A program made the position numbers and the translations under genes. A stretch of 64,000 bases of DNA from Ascaphus truei (Eukaryota > Chordata > Amphibia > Anura > Ascaphidae): positions 17,020,440 through 17,084,439 of the forward strand of contig CM071574.1 of the NCBI GenBank assembly GCA_036426205.1. The letters run 5' to 3'. The notes under the pieces were generated by a model. The model ran no database searches, had not been told where the DNA came from, and saw only the letters and a program-made list of their open reading frames with translations. Positions 55,514 through 64,000 of the stretch are shown here, piece after piece. Every line of letters begins with the position of its first letter. Position 1 is the first letter of the stretch.

Positions 55514-58500
55514 CATTTGAACTACGCTGGAAAGGAGGATATCATCCTAGACTGCACATCTCAACACATTACTATTGCTGTGATGCCGCCTTTACTTTTT
55601 ATATTTGCTGTAACCTCACTTATTTTCAAATTATGCACTTCCTTCCACCTGCCTCATCATGTCTCTAACTCTATTCATATTTCACCATCTCTCCTTACTT
55701 CACCACTTCTCAGTTCACATGAACTCCTCTCTTACCTGCGCCCTCTGTCACCATACAGCTATACCTCCTGCACTAAAACACACCCCTACAAATCATCCTC
55801 ACATATTCTCTTTCTATCCATGCTTCTCCTCCTTGCTTCTGGGGATATCTCTCCCAATCCTGGTCCCTGCCTTATTTCTACTTGCTCTCGTCCTCGCCTT
55901 CCACATGCAACTTCTACTCCTTCTGGTGTCAACCCCTCTAACCTCATACCCATCCCCTGCCACCCTCCCTCCTCTCTCCCTTTCTCCTGTGCCCTTTGGA
56001 ATGCTCGCTCCCTCTCTAACAAGTTCCTCTCTGTGCATGCATCTTTCTCTCTCATTCCCTGCTTCTCTTTGCTATAACTGAGACCTGGCTCACTCAGTCT
56101 GACTCTGCTCTGGAAGCTGCCCTCTCCTATGGTGGCCTTTCCTTCTCCCACACTCCGCGCCCTGGTGGCAGAGGTGGAGGCGTGGGGCTCCTGCTCTCCT
56201 CTCTCTGCCGTTACCGAACAGTTTCTATTCCCCCCTCTCTTGCTTTTCCCTCCTTTGAGGTTCACACAGTCCAGATCTTCTCTCCTCTCCCGGTCCATGT
56301 GGCGGTCATCTATCGCCCACCTACCTCTACTCATCCCCCTTCTGCCTTTCTCTCTCACTTTGAATCCTGGCTCTCTTTCTTTCTCTCCTCAGACTCCCCT
56401 GTTCTTCTCCTTGGGGACTTCAATTGCCACATTGATGACCCCTCTCTCCCTTGGGCTTCCCGCTTTCTTTCTCTAACCTCTTCTTTTGGCCTTCAACAGT
56501 GGACTGAAGCCAGAACCCACAAGGATGGATACTACCTAGACCTGGTTTTCACTAAAAACTTCTCTCTCTCCGACTTTTCCATTTCCCCTTTTCCTCTCTT
56601 CGACCATCACCTCATCTCATTTTCTCTCTCTCGCTTCTCTCCATCTCCATCTCCATCTCGCCCTTGTTTTTGCAGAAACCTGCGCTCTATTAACCTACCA
56701 GCTCTTGATTCCACTTTACGCTCCTCCCTCTCCTCTCTCAGTTCTGCTTCAGACCCTGACAACCTGGTCAGGAACTACAACTCTGCCTTATCTTCCTCTC
56801 TTGATCTTCATGCCCCGCTTTCTGTCTGCCGTCCTCGCCCTTCTAACCCCAGACCCTGGCTAAACTCCCACACACGCATGCTGCGTTCCTCCACTCGTTC
56901 CTCTGAACGCCTCTGGAGGAAATCTCATACGCTCGCAGACTTCATTCACTACAAATGTATGCTATCCTGTTTCAACTCTGCCCTCTTTCAGGCTAAACAA
57001 ACCTACTTTTCATCACTAATCAACACACACAAGTCTAACCCACGCCGTCTCTTTTCTGTTTTTGACTCTCTACTCAGACCACCCTCAGCTGCCTCCTCTT
57101 CTTCCTCCATCTCATCTCAGGACTTTGCTGACTTTTTTAAGGAAAAGGTGGAGTCCATACGGCAGAACATCCCATCTGTTGCCTCCTCCCATCCCACAAT
57201 GCTTCCCAACTCTCCTCCTGCCTTTCTTGACTCTTTTTCTGCTATCTCGAGGAGGATGTATCACTGCTGATCTCCTCTTCTCCCTCTACCACTTGCCCTC
57301 GATCCCATTCCCTCCCATCTCCTAAAACCTCTTGCTCCTTCTATAATCCCTATGCTCACACAGATCTTTAACTCTTCCCTCTACTCTGGTACCTTTCCTT
57401 CATCCTTCAAGCATGCAACCATTATACCATTACTCAAAAACAGCAAGCTTGACCCTACCTGTCCTTCTAACTATCGACCTGTCTCCCTCCTGCCTTTTGC
57501 CTCCAAACTCCTTGAAAGTCTTGTATTCTCTCGGTTACTACACTTTCTCAACACCTATTCTCTCCTAGGCCCTCTACAATCTTTCTTCCGCACTGCTCAC
57601 TCTACTGAAACAGCCCTCACTAAAATAACTGACGACCTCCACGCTGCCAAAGACAGAGGTCATTACACTCTGCTCATATTACTCGACCTCTCTGCAGCAT
57701 TCGACACCGTGGACCACCCTCTTCTCCTTCACATTCTCCATACTCTTGGTATTCGGAACAAAGCTTTATCCTGGATCTCCTCTTACCTCTCCCATCGTAC
57801 CTTCAGTGTCTCTTTTGCTAACACCTCCTCCTCCTCTATTGATCTCTCTGTGGGGGTACCCCAGGGCTCTGTCCTGGGACCCCTTCTCTTTTCTCTCTAC
57901 ACACTCTCTCTAGGTGACCTAATCACATCTTTTGGATTTAAATATCACCTCTATGCTGACGACACACAAATTTACCTTTCATCCCCTGACCTTACACCTG
58001 CTATACAGACCAAAGTTTCTGAATGCCTCTCTGGAATATCATCCTGGATGGCCATCCGCCGACTGAAACTTAACATGGCAAAAACAGAGCTCCTTATACT
58101 TCCTCCCAAACATGGCCCTACTACCTCCTTTCACATTGCTATTGGAAATACGATCATTCACCCAGTAGCCCAAGCACGCTGCCTAGGGGTCACACTTGAT
58201 TCCTCTCTCTCATTCTCCTCTCATATTTAAAACGTTTCTAAAACTTGTTGCTTTTTCCTCCGCAATATCACAAAGATACGCCCTTTCCTCTGTTACTCAA
58301 CTGCTAAAACTCTGGCTCAGGCCCTCATTCTCTCACGTCTCGATTACTGCAACCTCCTGCTGTCCGGCCTTCCTACCTCTCACCTGTCTCTCCTACAATC
58401 TATCCTAAACGCTGCTGCCAGAATCACTCTACTCTTTCCTAAATCTGTCTCCGCATCTCCCCTCCTGAAATCACTCTCCTGGCTTCCGATTAAATCACAT

Positions 58501-59074
58501 ATCTCACACTCAATTCTCCTGCTCACTTTTAAAGCTTTACATTCTTCTGCCCCTCCTTACATCTCAGCCCTAATTTCTCGCTATGCACCATCACGACTCT
58601 TGCGTTCTTCTCAAGGATGTCTTCTTTCTACCCCCTTTGTATCTAAAGCTCTCTCCTGCCTTAAACCTTTCTCACTTTCTGCCCCACATATCTGGAATGC
58701 CCTTCCACTCAATACCCGACTAGCCCCCTTGCTATCCACCTTTAAGACCTACCTTAAGACACATCTGCTTAAAGAAGCATATGAGTAGCACTGGATAATC
58801 ATGGACACATGACACATAAAGCTTGGCCCCCTGCAGATGCACTTACTAGTATTCCCTCCTACTGTCTCTGTACGTTCTCCCTACCTACCAATTAGATTGT
58901 AAGCTCCACGGAGCAGGGACTCCTTCCTTAATGTTACTTTTACAGTATGTCTGAAGCACTTATTCCCATGATCTGTTATTTATATTATTTGTTATTTATA
59001 TGATATGTATTACTACTGTGAAGCGCTATGTACATTTATGGCGCTATATAAATAAAGACATACAATACAATACA
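55514..59074 (+). mobile_element. L2-type LINE, 3.56 kb, 7-bp target duplication
   Basis: Flanked by ATTCCTG (55507-55513 and 59075-59081). It encodes one endonuclease/RT polyprotein (broken by frameshifts), has a 3' UTR with GATTGTAAGCTCCACGGAGC, and ends GGCGCTATATAAATAAAGAC plus ATACAATACAATACA. The tail matches the other L2 fragments at 1676, 8425, 30817-31660 and 49493. Probably close to full length. Confidence 0.92.
55517..58788 (+). pseudogene. L2 ORF2 remnant (2A-like, endonuclease, RT)
   Basis: First frame (55517-56077): hydrophobic start, then 'SGDISPNPGP' at about codons 108-117, a 2A-like motif, and 'ALWNARSLSNK', the first endonuclease block. After a frameshift near 56070: 'ITETWL', 'VAVIYRPP', 'LLLGDFNCHID', 'YYLDLVFTKNF' and 'FDHHLISF', completing the endonuclease in 56182-57270. 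After a disruption near 57270, 57352-58230 holds the RT: '[16 protein letters not shown]', '[13 protein letters not shown]' (motif A), '[12 protein letters not shown]' (motif B) and '[10 protein letters not shown]' (motif C). The C-terminus ends 'HLLKEAYE' near 58788. All catalytic blocks survive but at least three frame changes inactivate it. Confidence 0.92.
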
Positions 59075-59199
59075 ATTCCTGGCAAAGAAGAGAGAAAAAA
59101 CGGAGCACTAATCCACACCTGGCAATGCCAGAAGAAGTTCAAGGATGCGTTCCCGTCAATAAATGCTTACTTTAATGGATCATATACCAGAAAAAACCA

Positions 59200-59241
59200 C
59201 ACCAACGCGTTTCAGACTATCTCTAGTCCTTTATCAAGGTG
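59200..59241 (-). ncRNA. hammerhead ribozyme-like motif HH7
   Basis: Minus strand: stem I CACC/GGUG (4 bp), core UUGAUAA (C3 to U, G8 to A), extra A, stem II GGACUA/UAGUCU (6 bp, loop GAGA), GAAA, palindromic ACGCGU, H17 = U. All three stems form well. The C3-G8 pair of the canonical core is replaced by U3-A8, so pairing is kept. Confidence 0.55.
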
Positions 59242-59706
59242 AATGATTTACTTACCCCCTTATGGTGTCATTTATACTTAAAGGGAATCCAGGCACGCCA
59301 ATCGCCAACACTTCCGCAATTCACCACAAGATGAAGACGTCACACATTCGCAGGCGGAGGCACAGTTAACCCGTGGATTTTGGATACAGCTGGACTCATT
59401 CTTCATCGTGGACATTCAATCCCATGTGAGTCTTTTCCAATTTACCCACAGTTTGTCATGGACTTTCATAGTGTTTTCCATTTTAACAGTTGCTTATACT
59501 ACTGGTCACCGGAAGGTGTATTGCTATAATTATATCCTTACTGCTTTGCCTTGTGGGATTATAGTGTATCAGTTTGCAGCTTTTGGAAACATCACACACA
59601 TGTGTTTATTGGGTTAATTCCACTCTAAAGGACTTTATTCATACCCAACACTGTTGTTTTATTTTGAGCACCATACAACACTTTTTTCTATTATCCTTGA
59701 TATTCC

Positions 59707-60150
59707 CACTGCGTTTCCAGCACATACTTGGAGTTGAAGGGAGAATTTTGCACAGATCCTGATCTTCTTGTAGAACATGCCAATGTTGTTGTAAGATTTG
59801 TCTGAGCTCTTGTGATTGACTACTGTATTTGCCAATAAACCTAATTATATTATCCGTTGTTGCCTCTTTTTTGTTAGCAAGTAATACAGTTCTTTCAGAT
59901 GTGAGAGCACGGTAATAGGCTTTCTTTATGATTTTATTTGTGTAGCCTCTTTCCTTGACCTGATTGTCATTTCTTTAGCCTGTATCTTAAATTCAGATAA
60001 GGATGAACAGTTTCTTCTTAATCGCAGAAATTGTCCTATTGGGATGTTATCTGTGATGTGTCTTGGGTGATGGCTCATTGCCATTAGTAACGTATTGGTG
60101 GAAGTCGGTTTCCTATAGATGCTAGTTGCCAAACTACCTGTGTGGGTCTT
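59707..60150 (-). pseudogene. PLE C RT C-terminus and linker
   Basis: Continues the RT. After a frameshift near 60145 come 'SIYRKPTSTNTLLMAMSHHP' and 'IGQFLRLRRNCSS' (59926-60132), then in other frames 'KKAYYRALTSERTVLLANKK', 'QILQQHWHVLQEDQDL' and the stretch ending 'NIKD' where the insertion begins. This is the thumb-to-linker part of PLE RTs and corresponds to the fragments in PLE A and PLE B. Confidence 0.82.
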
Positions 60151-61480
60151 CTATATAGTAATATCGAGAAAATCCAGTTGAGTTTTACTCACTTGGTATG
60201 TTAGTGTAAGATTTTGTTTATTGTTATTGAGACATTTGATAAATTCCTTCAGTAACTCCTCCGTCCCACTCCATATTAGCAAGATATCATCTATATATCT
60301 GACCCACATCTCCACATGTATTAAATACCTTTCGTGGTCTTCCACAAAGACAATCATCTCCTCCCACCAACCCAGGTACAGGTTGGCATATGTCGGGGCA
60401 CAAGTCGTCCCCATTGCCATGCCCTGCACCTGGTGGTAGAGTTGATGTTCGAAAAGGAAGAAGTTGTGGGTCAGAACATACAGAAGGAGATCCAAGACTA
60501 AGGTATTGTGTGGTTTCGTATCTTCCCGTCTGGCTCTTAAAAAGTGAGTCACGGCTTGGACCCCAAACTCGTGTGGTATACTTGAGTAAAGGGCCTCTAC
60601 GTCTAGTCCTACCAATAGGGTGTCCCTCTCCAATACGATATTTTCCAATTTGAGGAGAACATCCTTGGTATCTCTAATGTGAGATGGGAGGCTAGTAACG
60701 TATGGGCGTAGGACACTGTCCAAATACACACTAACTCGTGAAGTGATGTTATCAATCCCGGAGACTATAGGTCTTCCGGGTGGGGGGACCTTCCCTTTGT
60801 GTATCTTTGGGAGATAGTAAAAGGTCGAAGTTTGGGGTTTCTTAACCAACATATAATCATATTCATTTTTTGAGATCAGTTTATTTTGTAGGCCTTCAGT
60901 AAGTATAGTCGTTAGTTCTTTGGCAAACGCTGTTGTTGGGTTTGTCTTTAAAATTTTATAGCATTTACTGTCTGACAGGATACGCTTACATTCAATTATG
61001 TAATCACATTGGTTAAGAATCACAACATTCCCTCCCTTGTCTGAAGGTTTGAGAATAATTGTAGAATCATTCTCTAAGTCTTTAAGCGCTAAGCGTTCTT
61101 TAAAGGTGAGATTTTGTTTACCTTTTTTCACCTTCAATGTCATAATGTCTTTGGTGACAAGCTGACAAAAAACATCTACATTCGCACTGGTTTCGGGTGG
61201 TGGTACAAAAGAGGATTTGTTCTTTAGCGTGGTAAAAGGCCCTTCACCCCTTGGTCTACTATTTTCTTCCATTAAACTCTCTAGGAGTTCAATGTTATCA
61301 CAGTCCTATGTATTCATGTTCTCCAATGGTGTATTCCTATTCTGCCAAATTCTACGTTTCTTGAAGAATTTGTGAAGGTTTAACTTTCGGCAGAATAGGT
61401 TAAGATCTTTGACTGTGTCAAAAATATCTATTTGGTTGGTTGGGCAAAAGGAAAGACCTTTGGAGAGTTAACTTATATGG
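60151..61480 (-). pseudogene. PLE C reverse transcriptase core
   Basis: Open for 373 codons (60151-61272) and readable further up to about 61480 ('CPTNQIDIFDTVKDLNLFCR'), where an in-frame stop after 'ENMNT' separates the two. Motifs in the 373-codon part: 'KPSDKGGNVV' (75-84), 'YYLPKIHKG' (152-160), motif A 'GLDVEALYSSIP' with Asp 224, motif B 'QGMAMGTTCAP' (283-293), motif C 'YIDD' (326-329) and 'TQLDFLDI'. These are the diagnostic RT motifs of PLEs, related to telomerase RT. The core is intact over this stretch but the full reading frame is not. Confidence 0.93.
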
Positions 61481-61562
61481 TCAATATGTAGTTTTTTTGA
61501 GGAAAGATTGATTATTTGTATCGCCTGCTTCTCCTGTGTCTGCCCCTCATATGGTGTTGTTC

Positions 61563-62352
61563 CTAGTATGCCCATTTCTCCCTGTCTTGAAGATAGTCCA
61601 CCCTTCCCCCTCCTTGTTTTCCTCTTAAGGACGGGCCCGTATTGCCTGTTTCCCCTAAAAAAGAGGTAGATCTTTGGGGTAATGGGAAGGGGAGACCTGT
61701 ACTAGTACTAGGGTGTTCAGGGTTTACTTCACAGTGTGTGACCTCAGTTTCACTCTCTGAAACCTCACAGTCAGTAGAGGTTTCCTGTGCCTGTGAGTGG
61801 TTACGTTTCGTCTGGCGTCTAGATTTAAAATTGAAGATTTTACCCGTTTCAAAATCTATCTTGTCTCGATTATATTTCCTTTGTTTTCTCTCCTTAATGT
61901 CTTTCGTGAGTTTGTCTATATTATTCTTAAGTTTTAGTTCAAGTTGTACAAATATGCAAATCCTCCAATTGTGTCTTAATCTCTGTTTTAACCGCTTCAA
62001 ATCTTTTGGTCTCATGGTCCATTAGAAGGGTCATAAGTTTGGATGAGCATTCCAACAATATTTTGTCCCAGTCTGCAGTAAACACCGCATCAACAATCTG
62101 GTGGGAAGGTGGTAGCTTTACACGTAGTCCTCTTGGGACAAGGTTACTTTTTAGGTAATTATCAAGACTAATCACGTCCCACCAGATCTTGGCCTGTGAT
62201 GTATATGTTCTTTCTAAATCATAAAATAATGTTTTTATGTTGGGTGTTTGATCATCACTTGTGATACCATTGGTTGAGAAGACATTAATAGCTTCATTCA
62301 TCCAAATATCAAAATTCTGTGTACTATCCAAAAAACCTGTCATATCAAACAA
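61563..62352 (-). pseudogene. PLE C N-terminal domain
   Basis: First frame 61939-62352 starts 'MFDMTGFLDSTQNFD' and contains 'IWWDVISLDNYLKSNLVPRG', an N-terminal block of vertebrate PLEs, then a helical region ('ETKRFEAVKTEIKTQL'). A frameshift near 61945-61990 moves it into 61563-62015, which reads 'NNIDKLTKDIKERKQRKYNR' and a low-complexity Ser/Thr/Glu-rich linker. The function of this domain is not known to me. The 5' terminal repeat ends about 100 bp upstream. Confidence 0.7.
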
Positions 62353-62452
62353 GTGCCTAATATAAATATATAGGGAAATGTTATTGTACGTTTACTCAGG
62401 AGAGTGTGGGAGCTAGTAAAATGAAAACGACACTAGCTGTCTAATGAACTGA

Positions 62453-62757
62453 TCATGAAAGAGAAATTCAACTGCTCACCTATACATATATTAAAAGTCC
62501 TATAAGTGATAAGGTAGGTGCATGGGAAGTATAATAAATATAACCAAGAGAACTCAAGAGAGAATTGAGTAAAGAACCCCACTAATCTGCACTCTTTACC
62601 TAAGTAATAATATGTTACTCCTTGTTGCCAAAGCTGCACACTAGTCCCTGTCAGGGTATGGAACCGACGAAAAAACAAAAAAATATTTAATACATCAAAT
62701 TATTACACTTAATAGTTAAAAATGAATGATAAAAATCCCCATATGGGAGCGGGGGAG
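62453..62757 (-). repeat. PLE C terminal direct repeat, 5' copy
   Basis: Same 305 bp as 53464-53768 with a few substitutions and small indels. On this side the hammerhead-bearing part of the pseudo-LTR is absent, so the 5' pseudo-LTR is truncated to its end next to the coding region, a usual PLE arrangement. Confidence 0.95.
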
Positions 62758-62796
62758 TAGGAAAAGAGGAATAGTCTGATTAAAGAACATATAGTT

Positions 62797-64000
62797 ACAA
62801 TAAATGCCGAACAGTTTCTTAAAATAAGTGGATAAAACATACAACAGAAGCAGAAATCCCTATACAGTACATTACCATATGTCCTAGGTTTTCCCCCAGA
62901 GAGGTCACTGGTGTTGAAATAGAAAAACTCACGTATTTGATCCCAAACACACCTCTGTTGAATTCTGATTTCATAACTTCAGAGCAAGCCCTATATTTCA
63001 TTCTTCTCCCATTGAAAACCACATAATCCCAACCCTGTGGTAAATCGGCTGCTAGGTTGACGGTTTTACGACAGAGGAAAAAAACTCCTAAAAAAGTTAT
63101 TTAAGTTCTTGCCACAATATATAAATGCACTCATAACTTATTTTCTCTAATACTTAGACACATATGAGTCATATCAACAGATTCAGGCGATTATGACGGA
63201 TGTAACAGGACTAATTTTGACCGTCTTGCTACTAAATTTGAGTGACAAGTGGATATCTGTCCTTGGCACCTCTTACCCATGTAGTGTGTGGTCTCATTGC
63301 ATGCGTCTCCTTGCAATGATTACAGATATCTAAACGTTTATCTTTAGCAAAGATGTTGTCACCGGATATCCTAATTTTCAAATAAAGTCACTCTTTGGTG
63401 GAATACTTTCTTATCCAGGCCCCCGGAACCTTGTGGATCCCTCCAGAGAATGCCTTTGAAAGTAACTTTAAAAAAAGAGTCCTGTTTATAAAGATGTCAA
63501 GAGAGACATAATTTAATCCCATCTCTGGCAATACAGCAGCCCTTATGTTGAAACTCTATTGACCCTATAGAACATATCTTGAACTTTTAGTGGGTCATAC
63601 ATGATAATACCCCAATTAAGCACTCTTTGAAGCTCTAAACAGACCCAGGAAGTCTTGACTTATCATAAACCCAATATATTGTATTTTTTTTAAACATACG
63701 TAACCGCATTAACCCCTGAAGCACCAAATTGACTAAAATACATAATTTTCCCTCCTATTTTCCTTACAAGAGTAAAAACAAATATATAGCTGAAATAGCA
63801 AAAAACTGTAGATACAAGGAAATACTTAGAGATAATATAAACAGAGAGGACATGAACTTACAGTATGCATTCAAATAAATCATAGTCAAAAATGATCAAA
63901 AACGGAAAAGAACACCTAAAAATAACATCATAAATAATCATATCTTTCAACATGAAAGAAAATGAATAAAAAATGATATTAACATAATGCTGAAAAAAAT
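62797..64000. other. AT-rich, with weak coding-like scraps on the minus strand
   Basis: From about 63480 down to 62930 the minus strand shows short peptide stretches with stops between them, for example 'RKTVNLAADLPQGWDYVVFN' near 63000-63070 and 'FKGILWRDPQGS' near 63450. I do not recognise a family; an old transposase relic is possible. 63480-64000 is plain AT-rich DNA. Confidence 0.3.

Larger units (their letters stand above)
55386..59691 (-). mobile_element. insertion in PLE C with 15-bp target duplication
   Basis: TATCCTTGATATTCC occurs at 55371-55385 and 59692-59706 and falls inside the PLE 'NIKD' codons on both sides, so this segment was inserted into the PLE. Excluding the L2 nested within it, about 0.7 kb remains (55386-55513 and 59075-59691). 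That sequence is non-coding and carries a hammerhead-like motif, so it is probably another PLE-derived or non-autonomous hammerhead element. Confidence 0.85.
53465..62783 (-). mobile_element. Penelope-like element (PLE C), near full length with nested inserts
   Basis: Minus-strand PLE flanked by AGAACATATAGTT at 53452-53464 and 62784-62796, an exact 13-bp target duplication. In element order: short 5' tail and 305-bp repeat (62453-62757), N-terminal domain, RT, linker, GIY-YIG, hammerhead-like motif, second 305-bp repeat (53464-53768). An insertion at 55386-59691 splits the linker; without it the element is about 5 kb, a usual PLE length. Frameshifts and stops make it inactive. Confidence 0.9.

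Noticed and set aside
55786..56358. 190-codon minus-strand ORF rich in Arg and Glu
   Set aside because: Antisense shadow of the C/T-rich L2 ORF2 start.
62819..63022. 67-codon minus-strand ORF as a host exon
   Set aside because: It begins at a non-ATG codon and its upstream extension is broken by stops; no splice sites can be paired.

Overview
The window looks like intergenic vertebrate chromosome, most likely from a frog (anuran amphibian). It holds one recognisable cellular gene: an intronless Reprimo gene (RPRM) on the minus strand at 46937-47248, whose membrane segment and tail match the vertebrate family closely. Almost everything else is AT-rich non-coding DNA crowded with decayed, nested transposable elements. 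The frog assignment is an inference from the mix of Penelope-like elements (PLEs), L2 with a (TACAA)n tail, L1, Ty3/Gypsy solo LTRs, Tc1, hAT and Harbinger MITEs, and the repeated 'ACGCGTTTC...TTCATCAG' block. No prokaryotic gene organisation is present.

Layout. 1-8.4 kb: a pyrimidine minisatellite, an L2 tail, a broken PLE reverse-transcriptase fragment (4.0-4.5 kb), a 189-bp inverted repeat (5.0-5.6 kb), then plain AT-rich DNA. 8.7-16.6 kb: a long, broken L1 on the plus strand (ORF1, CpG-rich linker, ORF2, poly-A tail) carrying two solo LTRs, each with an exact 5-bp target duplication. 17-30 kb: a Gypsy integrase fragment, microsatellites, fold-back repeats, an unidentified 191-codon ORF, an insert flanked by exact 135-bp duplications, and hAT MITEs. 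30-38 kb: palindromes, L2 copies nested in each other, hAT and Harbinger-like elements. 38-43.6 kb: a minus-strand PLE split by a Tc1 transposon that is itself split by a 1.7-kb insertion. 44-52 kb: a relatively repeat-poor stretch with RPRM and, 0.5 kb upstream of it, a perfect 71-bp inverted repeat. 53.4-62.8 kb: a near full-length minus-strand PLE (13-bp target duplication, 305-bp terminal direct repeats) holding an insertion (15-bp duplication) that in turn holds an L2 element (7-bp duplication).

The most interesting theme is a set of seven hammerhead-ribozyme-like motifs scattered through the window. In the two PLEs that retain their GIY-YIG region the motif lies downstream of that region on the same strand. 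The copies share a short palindromic stem III and one extra nucleotide after the CUGANGA core, and two copies show a paired C3-to-U / G8-to-A change. Hammerheads in PLEs are established knowledge; the folds here were made by eye and are untested.

RPRM is the only locus likely to act in the host's biology. The transposon proteins are all interrupted by stops, frameshifts or insertions, so I expect no active element among the larger copies.
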